From Streptomyces sp. MMG1533 (lineage in GTDB: Bacteria; Actinomycetota; Actinomycetes; Streptomycetales; Streptomycetaceae), in contig NZ_LGDG01000122.1 in assembly GCF_001279775.1 (NCBI RefSeq), forward strand, positions 124,001 to 188,000: 64,000 nt of DNA, read 5' to 3'. Shown piece after piece: positions 42,570 to 51,231 of the stretch. The translations under genes and the position numbers were made by a program. The notes under the pieces were generated by a model, which searched no databases, had not been told where the DNA came from, and saw nothing but the letters and a program-made list of their open reading frames with translations. The stretch's first letter is position 1. Every line of letters starts with the position of its first letter.

Positions 42570-44315
42570 CTACCAGGCCTCCTGGGTCGCGAAGTACCGC
42601 TTCCAGAAGTCGACCTTCTCCGCTGACGCCACTCGCATCGGTCCGTAGTGTTCGCCGACCTCCATCACCGTCGGCGAGTCGGGGCGGTAGGCGGGCCACC
42701 TGGGCAGACCCGGACCGTTCGGGCTGCCGGTGGTGATGTAGTTCGCCAGGTAGGAGGACATGGTGTCGGCGATCGCGCGGTCCTGCTCCGTCCATCCCTG
42801 GGTGTCCGGGGAGAGGTTGCCGAAGAAGTAGACGATCTCGGAGCCGTGGTAGGCGCCCCGGATGTCGTGGTCGGGGCCTGGCGGGCGGTGCGTCCAGAAG
42901 TACGTGTACACCGGCCGGTCGGCACCCTTCAGCCACTCCTGGCCCCACAGGTACGTCGAGACCCGGGAGTTGTCGCGGATGGCGTCGTTGCTGGCGCGAG
43001 CCGCCTCGTCGTCCGTACGCGCCGGGTAGAGGGCGAGGAACTCGTCGGCCATCGCGTCGAACTTCTGCCGAGCGGCGCTGACGTAGTCGTCCAGGGTGAC
43101 GTGGACGGGCGGGGCGCCGGGGCGGTCCGGATAACCGGCCTCCCGCCAGTAGTCGAAGGCCGTCTCGGGCACGGCCCCGCTCTCGTCGAGGTTGTTGCCG
43201 GCCAGGTACCAGACGTCGTTCTGGGCACGGGCCTCGTAGGTCGCCAGGTATCCGGCCGGCAGTACCCAGCCGTCGACGACGGGCCTGAACAGCGGTGGTT
43301 TCGCTACGGACTTGGTGTCGACGGTCTCGTCCTTGAGTGAGGCGCCGTCGGTGAAGTCCTGCCACGGCAGGGCCCGCAGGTCCTTCAGGGCGGTCGCGCC
43401 CTTCTGCGCCGCATAGGCCGTGCCCTGCTGGAGAGCGGTGCCCATCTTCCGCAACGACACACCCAGATACCGGAGTTCTGGATCGCTCGGGTAGCGGACC
43501 TGGCTCTCGGCGACCGACCGTTGGAAGAGGCCCGTGGCCAGGGGTGACATGGACAGCATGTCCGTGGAGCCGGCGCCGGCGGACTGGCCGCCGAGGGTGA
43601 CGCGCCGCGGATCGCCGCCGAACGCGGAGATGTTCCGGCGGATCCACTTCAGGGCGGCGATCTGGTCGAGCAGGCCGTAGTTGCCCGAGACGCCGTGCAG
43701 GGACTCCGCGTTCAGCTCGGGGGAGGCGAGGAAACCCAGAGCGCCGAGCCGGTAGTTGATCGTGACCACCACGACGCCCTTGCCCGCCAGCACCGAACCG
43801 TCGAAGCTCGGGTCGGATCCGCTTCCGGCCGAGAACCCGCCGCCGTAGAGCCAGACGTAGACCGGGCGCCGCTCCCCGCTGCTTCTGGCGCCGGTCCAGA
43901 TGTTGAGGTTGAGGCAGTCCTCGCTCATGGTGAGGGTGGTCGAGGCCTGTGGGGGCGCGTCCCCGAACGTGTCCGCCTTGCGGACACCCTTCCACGACGG
44001 CGCCTGCTGCGGCGGGCGCCACCGGTTCTCGCCGGCGGTGGAGGCCGCGTAGGGGATCCCCTTGAAGACGGTGACGCCGGACGCGGCGGCCGGCACACCG
44101 GAGACGAGGCCGGACTCGGTCCGCACGGGCCGGTCCCCGAACGGCTCCGCCGCCGACGAGGGGTCCTCGACCGGCTCCGCCGCCGATGAGGGCTGCGCAC
44201 CGGCCCCGTCGACGAGTACGGCGCCCGCGGCGATGCCGGCGGTTCGGCCGAGGAAGTCACGTCGGCGCAGCAACGGGTCGGCGGGACGGGGGTGTTGGCT
44301 GTCTGGCGCGGTCAT
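42570..44315 (-). CDS. Tat-exported type B carboxylesterase
   Basis: A 581-residue secreted carboxylesterase. A twin-arginine signal RRRDFLGRTAGIAAG is near 18-33. The oxyanion loop is WLYGGGFSAGSG, the nucleophile elbow GGQSAGAGS near 242, and the histidine is likely in AYHGSEIVYFFG near 490. It is full length for the COesterase family. It should hydrolyse carboxylic esters outside the cytoplasm. Strong similarity to the cytosolic esterase at 56921-58519 (shared PPLFRPVVDGW and NNLDESGAVP) ties it to the catabolic operon on the other side of the regulatory gap. GGGAG precedes the ATG. It follows a secreted esterase-fold protein by 71 bp, probably one transcript. Confidence 0.88.
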   Translation of the reverse strand: MTAPDSQHPRPADPLLRRRDFLGRTAGIAAGAVLVDGAGAQPSSAAEPVEDPSSAAEPFGDRPVRTESGLVSGVPAAASGVTVFKGIPYAASTAGENRWRPPQQAPSWKGVRKADTFGDAPPQASTTLTMSEDCLNLNIWTGARSSGERRPVYVWLYGGGFSAGSGSDPSFDGSVLAGKGVVVVTINYRLGALGFLASPELNAESLHGVSGNYGLLDQIAALKWIRRNISAFGGDPRRVTLGGQSAGAGSTDMLSMSPLATGLFQRSVAESQVRYPSDPELRYLGVSLRKMGTALQQGTAYAAQKGATALKDLRALPWQDFTDGASLKDETVDTKSVAKPPLFRPVVDGWVLPAGYLATYEARAQNDVWYLAGNNLDESGAVPETAFDYWREAGYPDRPGAPPVHVTLDDYVSAARQKFDAMADEFLALYPARTDDEAARASNDAIRDNSRVSTYLWGQEWLKGADRPVYTYFWTHRPPGPDHDIRGAYHGSEIVYFFGNLSPDTQGWTEQDRAIADTMSSYLANYITTGSPNGPGLPRWPAYRPDSPTVMEVGEHYGPMRVASAEKVDFWKRYFATQEAW

Positions 44316-44386
44316 AGGGATCTCCCGATCGGTGTGCGGATGGGGGGTGGTGTGGGGGGCCGGCGGTGCGGATCGGGGGCGCCGGT

Positions 44387-45784
44387 TCACCCCGTCACGA
44401 GCGGGAACAGAGCGGTGCGGGTGAGGAAGTCCTTGATCAGCTGGCGCCAGACGAACCACTCGTGGCCGCCGTTGACGAAGTCCGCGGTCAGCCCCACGCC
44501 CTTCTCGGCCAGGGTGGACACGACCCGGGCGTGGTAGGAGTGGCCCGCTCCGTGCACGCCGCTGGGCGTGACGCTCGGCTCCTGCCAGCCGCCGCCTACG
44601 AGGACTCCCACCTTCTTGATCGCCGCCACCTGGGCGTCGGTGATGTCCGACGCGTCCGGGACGGTGAAGGGGGCGATGACGCCGGGGCTCAGGATTCCGT
44701 AGGAGCCGAACCGGTCGGTGTGCCGGAACAGCAGCGACATCGCGATCGAGCCGCCGAAGCCCTGTCCGCCCACGGCCCGTTGGGAGGGCGAAGCGGAGAC
44801 GTGGTAATGCGACTCGACGTAGGGAATGACGTGGTCGATGACGTTGGCGTCGAAGGCCGGATAACCGCTGGAGTCCTGCGTCTCCCCGAGGGAATTGGGC
44901 ATCACGACCACCATCGGCTGGATCTGCCCGGTGTTGATCAGGTTGTCCAGGATGTTGGACACATCGCCCTGGGTGCTCCAGTCCGTCTCGTTGTCGCCCC
45001 CGCTGAACAGGTAGACCGTCGGATACGGCTTCGACCGGTGCGCGTCGTAGCCGGGCGGTGTGTAGACGGCCAGGCGATTGGTGCCCGCGGGAATGATCGG
45101 GCTGGACGTCGGATAGCTGACGTCGGCCAGCCTGCCCCGCTCGCCGTCGGCGGGAGCCTGCCAGCCATAGTCGACCGTCCCGAAGTCGGGGTCCGAGGGA
45201 ACGTGGACCTGGCTGAGTGCCTGGACCGAGCCGGTGGTCTTGCCGTTCCTCGTGTTCCACGGCGGGTTGCCCGGATCCGACACCTGAGTGCAGCCGGTCT
45301 GCGTCGAGCTCGAACAGTCCACGTAGAAGCCGTAGTTGAAGACACCGGACGGCAGCGGGACCGTGTACGACCACACGCCGGTGCGGGAGTCCTTGGTCAT
45401 GGCGGCGACCGGCCAGTTGGCCGCGGAGGAGTTGGGGGAGCCGATGGGTATGTCGCCCGGTTCCCACTGCGCGGGCAGCAGCCCGGGTGTCTCGATGGTG
45501 GTGTCCTTGTCGCCGGTCAGGGCGGAGAGCTCGTACGGGTTGGCGAAGTACCACTCACCTTTGATCTTGACGCTGGTGGCGTCGGGGTCCTTGTAGCGGA
45601 AAGTGACCTGGTACCCGGTGGGGCCGGTGCCGGTGTGGACGACTCGCGGGGCGAGGCCGTGCCCGGTGTCGGATCTCTTGCCGGCTTGTGCGGAGCTGCC
45701 GCCCGCTGTGAGGACGAACGCGGCGGCCAGGACCGCGAGGGTGCGGAGTGCCGCTGCTGCGCGGCGCGTGACGAAGGAGGGCAT
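44387..45784 (-). CDS. secreted esterase-D-fold protein, nucleophile serine replaced by glycine
   Basis: A 465-residue exported protein. The Sec signal ends near residue 33. An N-terminal E-set domain as in enterochelin esterases and feruloyl esterases (about 45-180, GYQVTFRYKDPDATSVKIKGEW) is followed by an esterase-D-type alpha/beta domain: LAVYTPPGYDAHR, VYLFSGGDNETDW, MVVVMPNSLGETQ. The expected GLSMGG elbow reads GGQGFGG near 340, with a glycine codon (GGC) where serine should be. The final histidine NGGHEWFVWRQ is present. So this copy is either inactive as a hydrolase or a carbohydrate/ester-binding protein. It is the first gene of the minus-strand pair facing the regulatory gap; its ribosome site is weak. 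Confidence 0.82.
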   Translation of the reverse strand: MPSFVTRRAAAALRTLAVLAAAFVLTAGGSSAQAGKRSDTGHGLAPRVVHTGTGPTGYQVTFRYKDPDATSVKIKGEWYFANPYELSALTGDKDTTIETPGLLPAQWEPGDIPIGSPNSSAANWPVAAMTKDSRTGVWSYTVPLPSGVFNYGFYVDCSSSTQTGCTQVSDPGNPPWNTRNGKTTGSVQALSQVHVPSDPDFGTVDYGWQAPADGERGRLADVSYPTSSPIIPAGTNRLAVYTPPGYDAHRSKPYPTVYLFSGGDNETDWSTQGDVSNILDNLINTGQIQPMVVVMPNSLGETQDSSGYPAFDANVIDHVIPYVESHYHVSASPSQRAVGGQGFGGSIAMSLLFRHTDRFGSYGILSPGVIAPFTVPDASDITDAQVAAIKKVGVLVGGGWQEPSVTPSGVHGAGHSYHARVVSTLAEKGVGLTADFVNGGHEWFVWRQLIKDFLTRTALFPLVTG

Positions 45785-46007
45785 GGCGGGGGGACCCCCG
45801 GAGGTAGGGAGGGAGTGGGGAGGCCGGGCTCGCTCGGAAGGCGAGGTCGCCCTCGGCGGCGATCGGGGACAACAGCCCGGGCCGGGGACGTGTGCCACGA
45901 GAGCCGTGTGCCGTCTGGGCGTGCTGGTGTCTACGAGAACGTAGCTGCCCGGCAATATTGTGAGCAATATGCGTGACGAGATTTCCTACAGTCCCAGACC
46001 CGCAAAC

Positions 46008-46020
46008 ATTGTCCAACAAT
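46008..46020. promoter_or_regulatory. GntR-type operator, site 1
   Basis: ATTGTCCAACAAT, one position off a perfect TTGTC-n-GACAA palindrome. Confidence 0.6.
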
Positions 46021-46116
46021 CCTGCGTGGCACGGCTCTTGCCTTCCTGAGAATCACATCTTCTTCCTGCGGACATCTTGCGAGCGTCCGTCAGCGGCGTT
46101 ACGTTCCCTGCGGTTG

Positions 46117-46127
46117 TTGTCGGACAA
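46117..46127. promoter_or_regulatory. GntR-type operator, site 2
   Basis: TTGTCGGACAA is a perfect palindrome 31 bp before the ABC ATPase start. The GntR/FCD regulator encoded at 56193-56894 is the natural candidate to bind it. Confidence 0.65.
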
Positions 46128-46158
46128 TCTATGTGCCGACCCGTCGAGGAGACGATGG

Positions 46159-46959
46159 ATGTCGACCAAGCAGCGCGCCCACCAGACAGAAGCCCTCCGC
46201 TTCGACAACGTCACCCTGGAGTTCCCGGGCAGCCACCGACCGGCGATCGAGGACGTGTCGTTCCAGATCGACCGCGGCAAGTTCGTCGCCGTGATCGGAC
46301 CAAGTGGCTGTGGAAAGAGCACCCTTCTCAACCTGGCCGCCGGCCTCCTCGCCCCGACAGCCGGCCAGGTCTTCTTCGGCGGCGAACGCGTCACCGGCGT
46401 CAACTCCGAAGCGGCCTACGTGACTCAGCAGACCAACCTGCTTCCCTGGCTGAGCGTCAGGGCCAACATCGGGCTGGCACTGAAGTTCCGGAAGGTCCCG
46501 AGACCGGAGCGGGAGGAACGCATCGCCCGCTGGATCCGGCTCGTGGGCCTCACCGGCTTCGAGGACCACTACCCCCGCGAACTGTCAGGCGGCATGCGCA
46601 AACGCTGTGCCATCGCGCGGGCGCTGATCTACGACCCCTCCATCGTGCTGATGGACGAACCCTTCGGCCCGCTGGACGCCATCACCCGGCTCAAGCTCCA
46701 GCAGGAACTCCTCAATCTGTGGGAGGAGCACAACGGCACGCTCGTCTTCGTCACCCACGACCTCAACGAGGCGATCTACCTGGCCGACGAGGTCGTCGTG
46801 ATGTCCGAGGGGCCGGGCACCATCCGTCGTGTTCTCCCCGTCCCCTTCGGACGTCCCCGCACCATCGGCTCCCTCATCGAGTCCCCCGAGTTCGCCGAGC
46901 TCTACAACGACCTCTGGAGCCTGTTCACGTCTGACCGCCAACAGCCTGACGCCGCCTAG
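46159..46959 (+). CDS. ABC transporter ATP-binding protein (nitrate/sulfonate/taurine type)
   Basis: A 266-residue ATPase. Walker A GPSGCGKST is near 47-55, the Q-loop VTQQTNLLPW near 94, the signature LSGGMRKR near 143, Walker B IVLMDEPFG near 164, and the switch histidine in FVTHDLNEA. The SsuB/TauB-type sequence matches the substrate-binding protein and permease that lie 12 kb downstream (58534-60461), which have no ATPase of their own. So the transporter genes are split to both ends of the operon. GGAG lies 8 bases before the ATG at 46159; an out-of-frame ATG at 46155 is not used. It is probably the first gene of the operon. Confidence 0.87.
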   Translation: MSTKQRAHQTEALRFDNVTLEFPGSHRPAIEDVSFQIDRGKFVAVIGPSGCGKSTLLNLAAGLLAPTAGQVFFGGERVTGVNSEAAYVTQQTNLLPWLSVRANIGLALKFRKVPRPEREERIARWIRLVGLTGFEDHYPRELSGGMRKRCAIARALIYDPSIVLMDEPFGPLDAITRLKLQQELLNLWEEHNGTLVFVTHDLNEAIYLADEVVVMSEGPGTIRRVLPVPFGRPRTIGSLIESPEFAELYNDLWSLFTSDRQQPDAA

Positions 46960-46985
46960 CAGTTCGAAAAGCGAGGTGCACACCG

Positions 46986-47606
46986 TTGATAACGATCGCG
47001 GAAGAGATCGCGGTCCCGAGCGCGCCGAAACGTGTCTGGGAGGTCGTCTCGGATCCCTCCGCCGTGGTGTCCTGCATCGGCGGCGCGGAGTTGGGCCGGT
47101 TCCATGACGACGGCTCCTTCGACGCGGCCCTGGTCGTCAGATTCGGCGGCATCCGGGTCAGGTTCGGCGCCCGCATCACCCTGGAGCTGGACGAGGCCGA
47201 GCGTGAGGGTCGTATCACCGGACGGGGCCGGGACGGTCAGGGTGCCACCCGATTCACCGGTACCACCGTGTTCCGGGTGACCGACGAGCCGGCCACCGGC
47301 GGCTCGAGGGTGACCATGAGCGGCGAGGTGAGACTCTCCGGAAAGCTCGCCTCGCTCATCGAGTCGGGTGCCGGTGCCGTGGTGGCGAGGATGACCCAGG
47401 AGTTCTCGGCGGCACTGGTCGAGCGCTGTGTGGGGCCGCCAACTGACCTGACGGACAACAAGAATGACGGTACGTCAGTCCGCCTGAGCCTGTGGCGGCG
47501 GCTTCGTGTCCGGTGGAACCGGCTGCTGCGCCGCCGCGGGCAAAGCGCCCCACCGTCCCCCGTGCAGAGCGAGGAGGCTGCCCGTGGCAGCGCAGCGGCC
47601 CAATAG
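46986..47606 (+). CDS. SRPBCC/CoxG-like protein with basic C-terminal tail
   Basis: A 206-residue protein with a START-like fold of the CoxG type (about 1-145): IAEEIAVPSAPKRVWEVVSDPSAVVSCIGGAEL, then FTGTTVFRV and GEVRLSGKLASLIESGAGAVV. CoxG in carbon monoxide dehydrogenase anchors the enzyme to the membrane; here no CO dehydrogenase genes are present, so a ligand-binding or membrane-tether role is more likely. The tail (WRRLRVRWNRLLRRRG) is strongly basic and amphipathic, suitable for membrane contact. The start is TTG with GAGG upstream. Its end overlaps the aldolase start by 23 bp. Confidence 0.75.
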   Translation: MITIAEEIAVPSAPKRVWEVVSDPSAVVSCIGGAELGRFHDDGSFDAALVVRFGGIRVRFGARITLELDEAEREGRITGRGRDGQGATRFTGTTVFRVTDEPATGGSRVTMSGEVRLSGKLASLIESGAGAVVARMTQEFSAALVERCVGPPTDLTDNKNDGTSVRLSLWRRLRVRWNRLLRRRGQSAPPSPVQSEEAARGSAAAQ

Positions 47607-48453
47607 GCTCAACAAGGTCATCGCCGGTCTCGCGGCCGGCCGGCACGTCTTCGCGTCCTTCGCCCCCGCCGAACCCGCCGCCGCGATCGAGTCCTCCACC
47701 ACCGGCTACGACGCCCTCGTCTTCGAGATGGAACACAAGCCGTGGGACGCCACCGCCCTTCGCGACAGCCTCCAGTACCTGCTGAACCGGCGTCAGATCT
47801 TCACCTCCGACGACCTGGCCCCCGCCCTCACCCCGCTCGTCCGCATCCCCGCCAACGGTGGTGAGAAGGCGCAGTGGCACGCAAAACAGGTCCTCGACCT
47901 CGGCGCGTTCGGTGTCGTGTGGCCGCACATCTCCACGGTGGCGGAGGCGCGCAACGCCGTGGCCGCGTGCCGTTATCCCTCACTGCCCGGCGAACCCCGC
48001 CACGACCCCGCCGGCCTGCGCGGCGACAGCCCGGCCGCCGCGGCCCGCTACTGGGGGCTGACGAACCAGGAGTACTACGCCAGGAGCGATGCCTGGCCGC
48101 TCGACCCCGACGGAGAGATCCTCGTCGCCCTCATGATCGAGGACCAGCTCGGCGTCGAGAACCTGCCCCGCATCCTCGACGAGGTCCCGGGCGTCGGCCT
48201 GGTGATTGTCGGCGAGGGTGACATGAGCCAGGAGCTGGGGATTCCCCGCCAGTACGACCATCCCCGCATGGCCGAGAGCAAGCGCCGTGTCCTCGACGCC
48301 TGCCAGGCGCGCGGCGTCGCCGTGGGCCACCCCCACGTCACCGCCGACAACGTCAAGCAGGTGCTCGACGACGGCTACCGCTTCCTGATGTCCGCACCCG
48401 TGCGCAGCTACCCGGGCCTGGACCTGGGGCGTTCCCTGACCGGCCGCACCTGA
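47584..48453 (+). CDS. HpcH/HpaI-type aldolase (class II pyruvate aldolase family)
   Basis: A 289-residue TIM-barrel aldolase. Metal and catalytic residues are visible in LVFEMEHKPWD, LMIEDQLGVENL and VGEGDMSQELG, the last carrying the metal-binding Glu/Asp pair. These enzymes split 4-hydroxy-2-oxo acids or citrate-like compounds to pyruvate or oxaloacetate plus a second carbonyl. Next to LigJ- and LigI-like genes the likely substrate is 4-carboxy-4-hydroxy-2-oxoadipate or a relative; the classical enzyme for that (LigK) is of another family, so this would be an analogue. GAGGAGG precedes the GTG at 47584. Confidence 0.83.
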   Translation: MAAQRPNRLNKVIAGLAAGRHVFASFAPAEPAAAIESSTTGYDALVFEMEHKPWDATALRDSLQYLLNRRQIFTSDDLAPALTPLVRIPANGGEKAQWHAKQVLDLGAFGVVWPHISTVAEARNAVAACRYPSLPGEPRHDPAGLRGDSPAAAARYWGLTNQEYYARSDAWPLDPDGEILVALMIEDQLGVENLPRILDEVPGVGLVIVGEGDMSQELGIPRQYDHPRMAESKRRVLDACQARGVAVGHPHVTADNVKQVLDDGYRFLMSAPVRSYPGLDLGRSLTGRT

Positions 48454-48508
48454 GCCCCGCCGTCCCCCACCATCCCGGCCGCACCTCTCGCGAACCCCGG
48501 AGACACCC

Positions 48509-49573
48509 ATGCTCATCGACTGCCACGGCCACTTCACGACGGCCCCTCCCGCGCTCGGCAGATGGCGGGAACGGCAGATAAAGGCATTCCACGACGAAGG
48601 GGCGTCGGGCGCGCGCGTCTCACCCGACGAACTCCGCATCGACGACGACGAGATCAGGACCGCGATCGAGCGTGGCCAGCTGAAGCTCCAGGACGAGCGA
48701 GGCGTGGACGTGGCGCTGTTCTCCCCGGGCGCCGGCAAGATGGCCCACCACTACGGCGACGAGGTGACCAGCCTGCACTGGTCCCAGGTCAGCAACGACC
48801 TGATCGCCCGCGTCTGCGGCCTCTTCCCCGGCCGGTTCGTCGGCGTCTGCCAGCTGCCCCAGTCGCCAGGCGACGCCCTCGCGTCCTCCGTCCGCAACAG
48901 CGCCGCCGAACTGGAGCGCTGCGTCACCGAGTCGGGCTTCGTCGGCTGTCTGCTCAACCCCGACCCCTCCGACGGCTACTGGCAGGCCCCACCCCTCACG
49001 GACAAGGTCTACTACCCGCTCTACGAGAAGATGGCCGAGCTGGACGTCCCGGCGATGCTGCACGTGGCGATGTCGCGGAACCCGGCACTGCAGGGCACCT
49101 GCGCCCACTACCTGGCCGGCGACACCGCCGTGTTCATGCAGATGTGTCTGTCCGACCTGTTCAAGGACTTCCCGACCCTCAAGTTCACCATCCCGCACGG
49201 CGGCGGCGCCGTCCCCTACCACTGGGGCCGCTACCGGGGAGTCATGCAGGACCAGGGCCGCCCACCACTCGAAGAACTCGTCCTGGGCAACGTCTACTTC
49301 GACACCTGCGTGTACCACAAGCGCGGCATGGAACTGCTGGTGGACGTCATCCCCGCCGAGAACATCCTGTTCGCCTCCGAGATGATCGGCGCCGTTCGCG
49401 GCATCGACCCGGAGACCGGCCACCGCTTCGACGACACCAAGCACCTCCTCGACTCCATCGACGCCCTCAGCGACCAGGACCGGCGCCTCATCGAGGGCGG
49501 CAACGCGCTGCGCGTGTTCCCGCGCCTGAAGGACATCAAGGGCATCGACCACGAGAAGGCAGGCGGCAAGTGA
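48509..49573 (+). CDS. ligJ: 4-oxalomesaconate hydratase-like amidohydrolase (LigJ-like)
   Basis: A 354-residue amidohydrolase_2 protein. The metal motif is DCHGH at residues 4-8. IPHGGGAVPYHWGR near 229 and FASEMIGAVRGIDP near 287 are very close to what I recall of Sphingomonas LigJ, which hydrates 4-oxalomesaconate to 4-carboxy-4-hydroxy-2-oxoadipate in protocatechuate 4,5-cleavage. Length is also right (about 340). GGAG lies 8 bases before the ATG. The next gene starts inside its stop (GTGA). The gene symbol is by similarity; activity on a related polycarboxylate is possible. Confidence 0.8.
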   Translation: MLIDCHGHFTTAPPALGRWRERQIKAFHDEGASGARVSPDELRIDDDEIRTAIERGQLKLQDERGVDVALFSPGAGKMAHHYGDEVTSLHWSQVSNDLIARVCGLFPGRFVGVCQLPQSPGDALASSVRNSAAELERCVTESGFVGCLLNPDPSDGYWQAPPLTDKVYYPLYEKMAELDVPAMLHVAMSRNPALQGTCAHYLAGDTAVFMQMCLSDLFKDFPTLKFTIPHGGGAVPYHWGRYRGVMQDQGRPPLEELVLGNVYFDTCVYHKRGMELLVDVIPAENILFASEMIGAVRGIDPETGHRFDDTKHLLDSIDALSDQDRRLIEGGNALRVFPRLKDIKGIDHEKAGGK

Positions 49574-51231
49574 AGGTCTACGAAGCGCTCGCCGAGGCGT
49601 TCGTCCAGGAAGGCACCGAGGACGTCTTCGGCATGATGGGCGATGCCAACATGCACTGGATGAACGCCCTCGCGCAGCGCGGTGTGCGGCTGTACGAAGT
49701 GCGCCACGAGGGCTCAGGTCTCGGCATGGCCGACGGCTGGGCGCGCGCCGCGGCCCGGCCCGGCGTCCTGACCACCACCAGCGGGCCGGGCGTCACCCAG
49801 CTCGCCACCTCCATGGTCGTCGCGGCCCGCGCCCGCACCCCGCTGGTCGCCTTCTGCGGCGAGACCGCCTGGGGCGACAAGGCCGCCGCCCAGTACCTGG
49901 ACCAGGGCCGCTTCGCCGCCGCGATCGAGTGCGGGTTCGTCCACCTCTCCCGCGCGGACCATGCGGAGGAGGCGGTCCAGCGGGCCTTCCACCTCGCCCG
50001 CACCGAATCCCGCCCGGTGATGCTCAGCGCCCCCATCGACATCCAGCAGCACGATTACCTCGACGGCGCGGACGCGGACCCCTACACCCCCTCCACCGAA
50101 CTCATCGACCACCAGCGGCCGTTGCCCGACCCGGCGCGCATCGCCCGCGCCGCCGACATCGTGCAGGCGAGCAAACGCGTCGTGATCATCGCGGGGCGCG
50201 GGGCACGTCAGGCCGGAGCCGGCGAGCACATCCTCCGCCTCCAGGAACGCACCGGCGCCCTGCTCGCGACCACCCTCCAGGCGAAGAACTGGCTGTGCGA
50301 CCGCACCGAGCACCACGTCGGCATCTCCGGCCTGTTCGGCAACCGCACCGCCATGGACCTGCTCCAGCAGGCCGACTGCGTGATCGCGGTCGGCGCCAGC
50401 CTCAACCACTACACCACCGAGCACGGCTACCTCTTCCCCGAGGCGAAGTACGTGCAGATCGACACCGCCGAGCACCTGGTCATGGGCAACGGCGCCGCCG
50501 CCGACTGCTACCTCCGCGCCGACGCGGTCACCGCCCTCACCGCACTGGAGGAGGAGCTGGGCCGGCGGTCCGTCCGGACGGAGGGTTTCCACACCGTCGA
50601 AGTACGCCGCCGCCTGGCCGTCCCACCCGTCGCACCCGGCGAGTACGTCAGCGAGCCCGACCGGATCGACCCGCGCGAGGCGATCCGCGTCATCGACGCC
50701 GAAATCCCCGGTGAGATCGGACTGGTCCTCGGCAGCGGCCACCAGACCGACTTCGGCACCATGCTCTTCCAGCGCTCCCGCGAGATCGTCTCCAACTACG
50801 GCATGTTCGGCGCCATCGGGCAGGCGCCGCTGCTGACCATGGGGAAGATCGTCGCGGACGGCGGGCGGCCGTCGTTCGTGGTCGAGGGCGACGCCAGCTT
50901 CCTGATGCACCTGTCCGAGTTCGAGACGGCCTGCCGCTACGGTCTGCCGCTCCTCGTCGTGGTCATGAACGACGAAGGCCTCGGCGCCGAGTACCACAAG
51001 TCGGCGGTCAAGGGCCTGGATCCGGAACTCGCCGTGATCCCGACGCCCGAACTGGGCCGGGTCGCCGTGGCACTCGGCGGCTCGGGCGCCACCGTCCGCA
51101 CCGCCGACGAACTCCGCGCGGCCCTCGCCGCGTACGTCCGCGACCCCGGCCCGACCGTCGTCGACGTCCGTATCACCCGCAGTGTGCTGAGCGTCCCCTA
51201 CCGCCGCCTCTGGCACGGCGAGGACGTGTGA
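49570..51231 (+). CDS. thiamine-diphosphate-dependent enzyme (acetolactate synthase/benzoylformate decarboxylase-like)
   Basis: A 553-residue ThDP enzyme with three domains. The PYR domain has GMMGDANMHW and the catalytic glutamate in YEVRHEGSGLGMADGWAR near 47. A Rossmann-like central domain lies about 195-330. The PP domain has the cofactor motif EGDASFLMHLSEFETACRYG near 438 with NDEGLGAE closing it (GDG is GDA here). Members decarboxylate or ligate 2-oxo acids. In this operon it could act on a 2-oxo-dicarboxylate made by the aldolase steps, or remove a carboxyl before them. Translation is coupled to the previous gene by 4 bp. Confidence 0.84.
   Translation: MKVYEALAEAFVQEGTEDVFGMMGDANMHWMNALAQRGVRLYEVRHEGSGLGMADGWARAAARPGVLTTTSGPGVTQLATSMVVAARARTPLVAFCGETAWGDKAAAQYLDQGRFAAAIECGFVHLSRADHAEEAVQRAFHLARTESRPVMLSAPIDIQQHDYLDGADADPYTPSTELIDHQRPLPDPARIARAADIVQASKRVVIIAGRGARQAGAGEHILRLQERTGALLATTLQAKNWLCDRTEHHVGISGLFGNRTAMDLLQQADCVIAVGASLNHYTTEHGYLFPEAKYVQIDTAEHLVMGNGAAADCYLRADAVTALTALEEELGRRSVRTEGFHTVEVRRRLAVPPVAPGEYVSEPDRIDPREAIRVIDAEIPGEIGLVLGSGHQTDFGTMLFQRSREIVSNYGMFGAIGQAPLLTMGKIVADGGRPSFVVEGDASFLMHLSEFETACRYGLPLLVVVMNDEGLGAEYHKSAVKGLDPELAVIPTPELGRVAVALGGSGATVRTADELRAALAAYVRDPGPTVVDVRITRSVLSVPYRRLWHGEDV

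Larger units (their letters stand above)
45785..46158. promoter_or_regulatory. divergent regulatory gap of the catabolic island
   Basis: This 374-bp gap between the exported esterase pair (minus) and the ABC ATPase operon (plus) has no gene. It carries three inverted repeats: ATATTG-tgag-CAATAT (45955-45970), ATTGTCCAACAAT (46008-46020) and TTGTCGGACAA (46117-46127). The last two share a TTGTC-n-GACAA core, typical of FCD-type GntR operators. The gap is the obvious control centre for both transcripts. Confidence 0.7.

Noticed and set aside
42289..44022. Open minus-strand frame overlapping the exported esterase
   Set aside because: It is a shadow of the esterase in another frame and lacks hydrolase motifs.
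44316..45554. 5' extension of the exported esterase frame to 994 residues
   Set aside because: It overlaps the esterase-D-fold gene in another frame; the Tat signal and ribosome site at 44315 define the true start.
48562..51231. A fusion of the 48.5-kb open frame with the ThDP enzyme
   Set aside because: The first third is the out-of-frame shadow of the LigJ-like gene; the ThDP gene has its own coupled GTG start at 49570.
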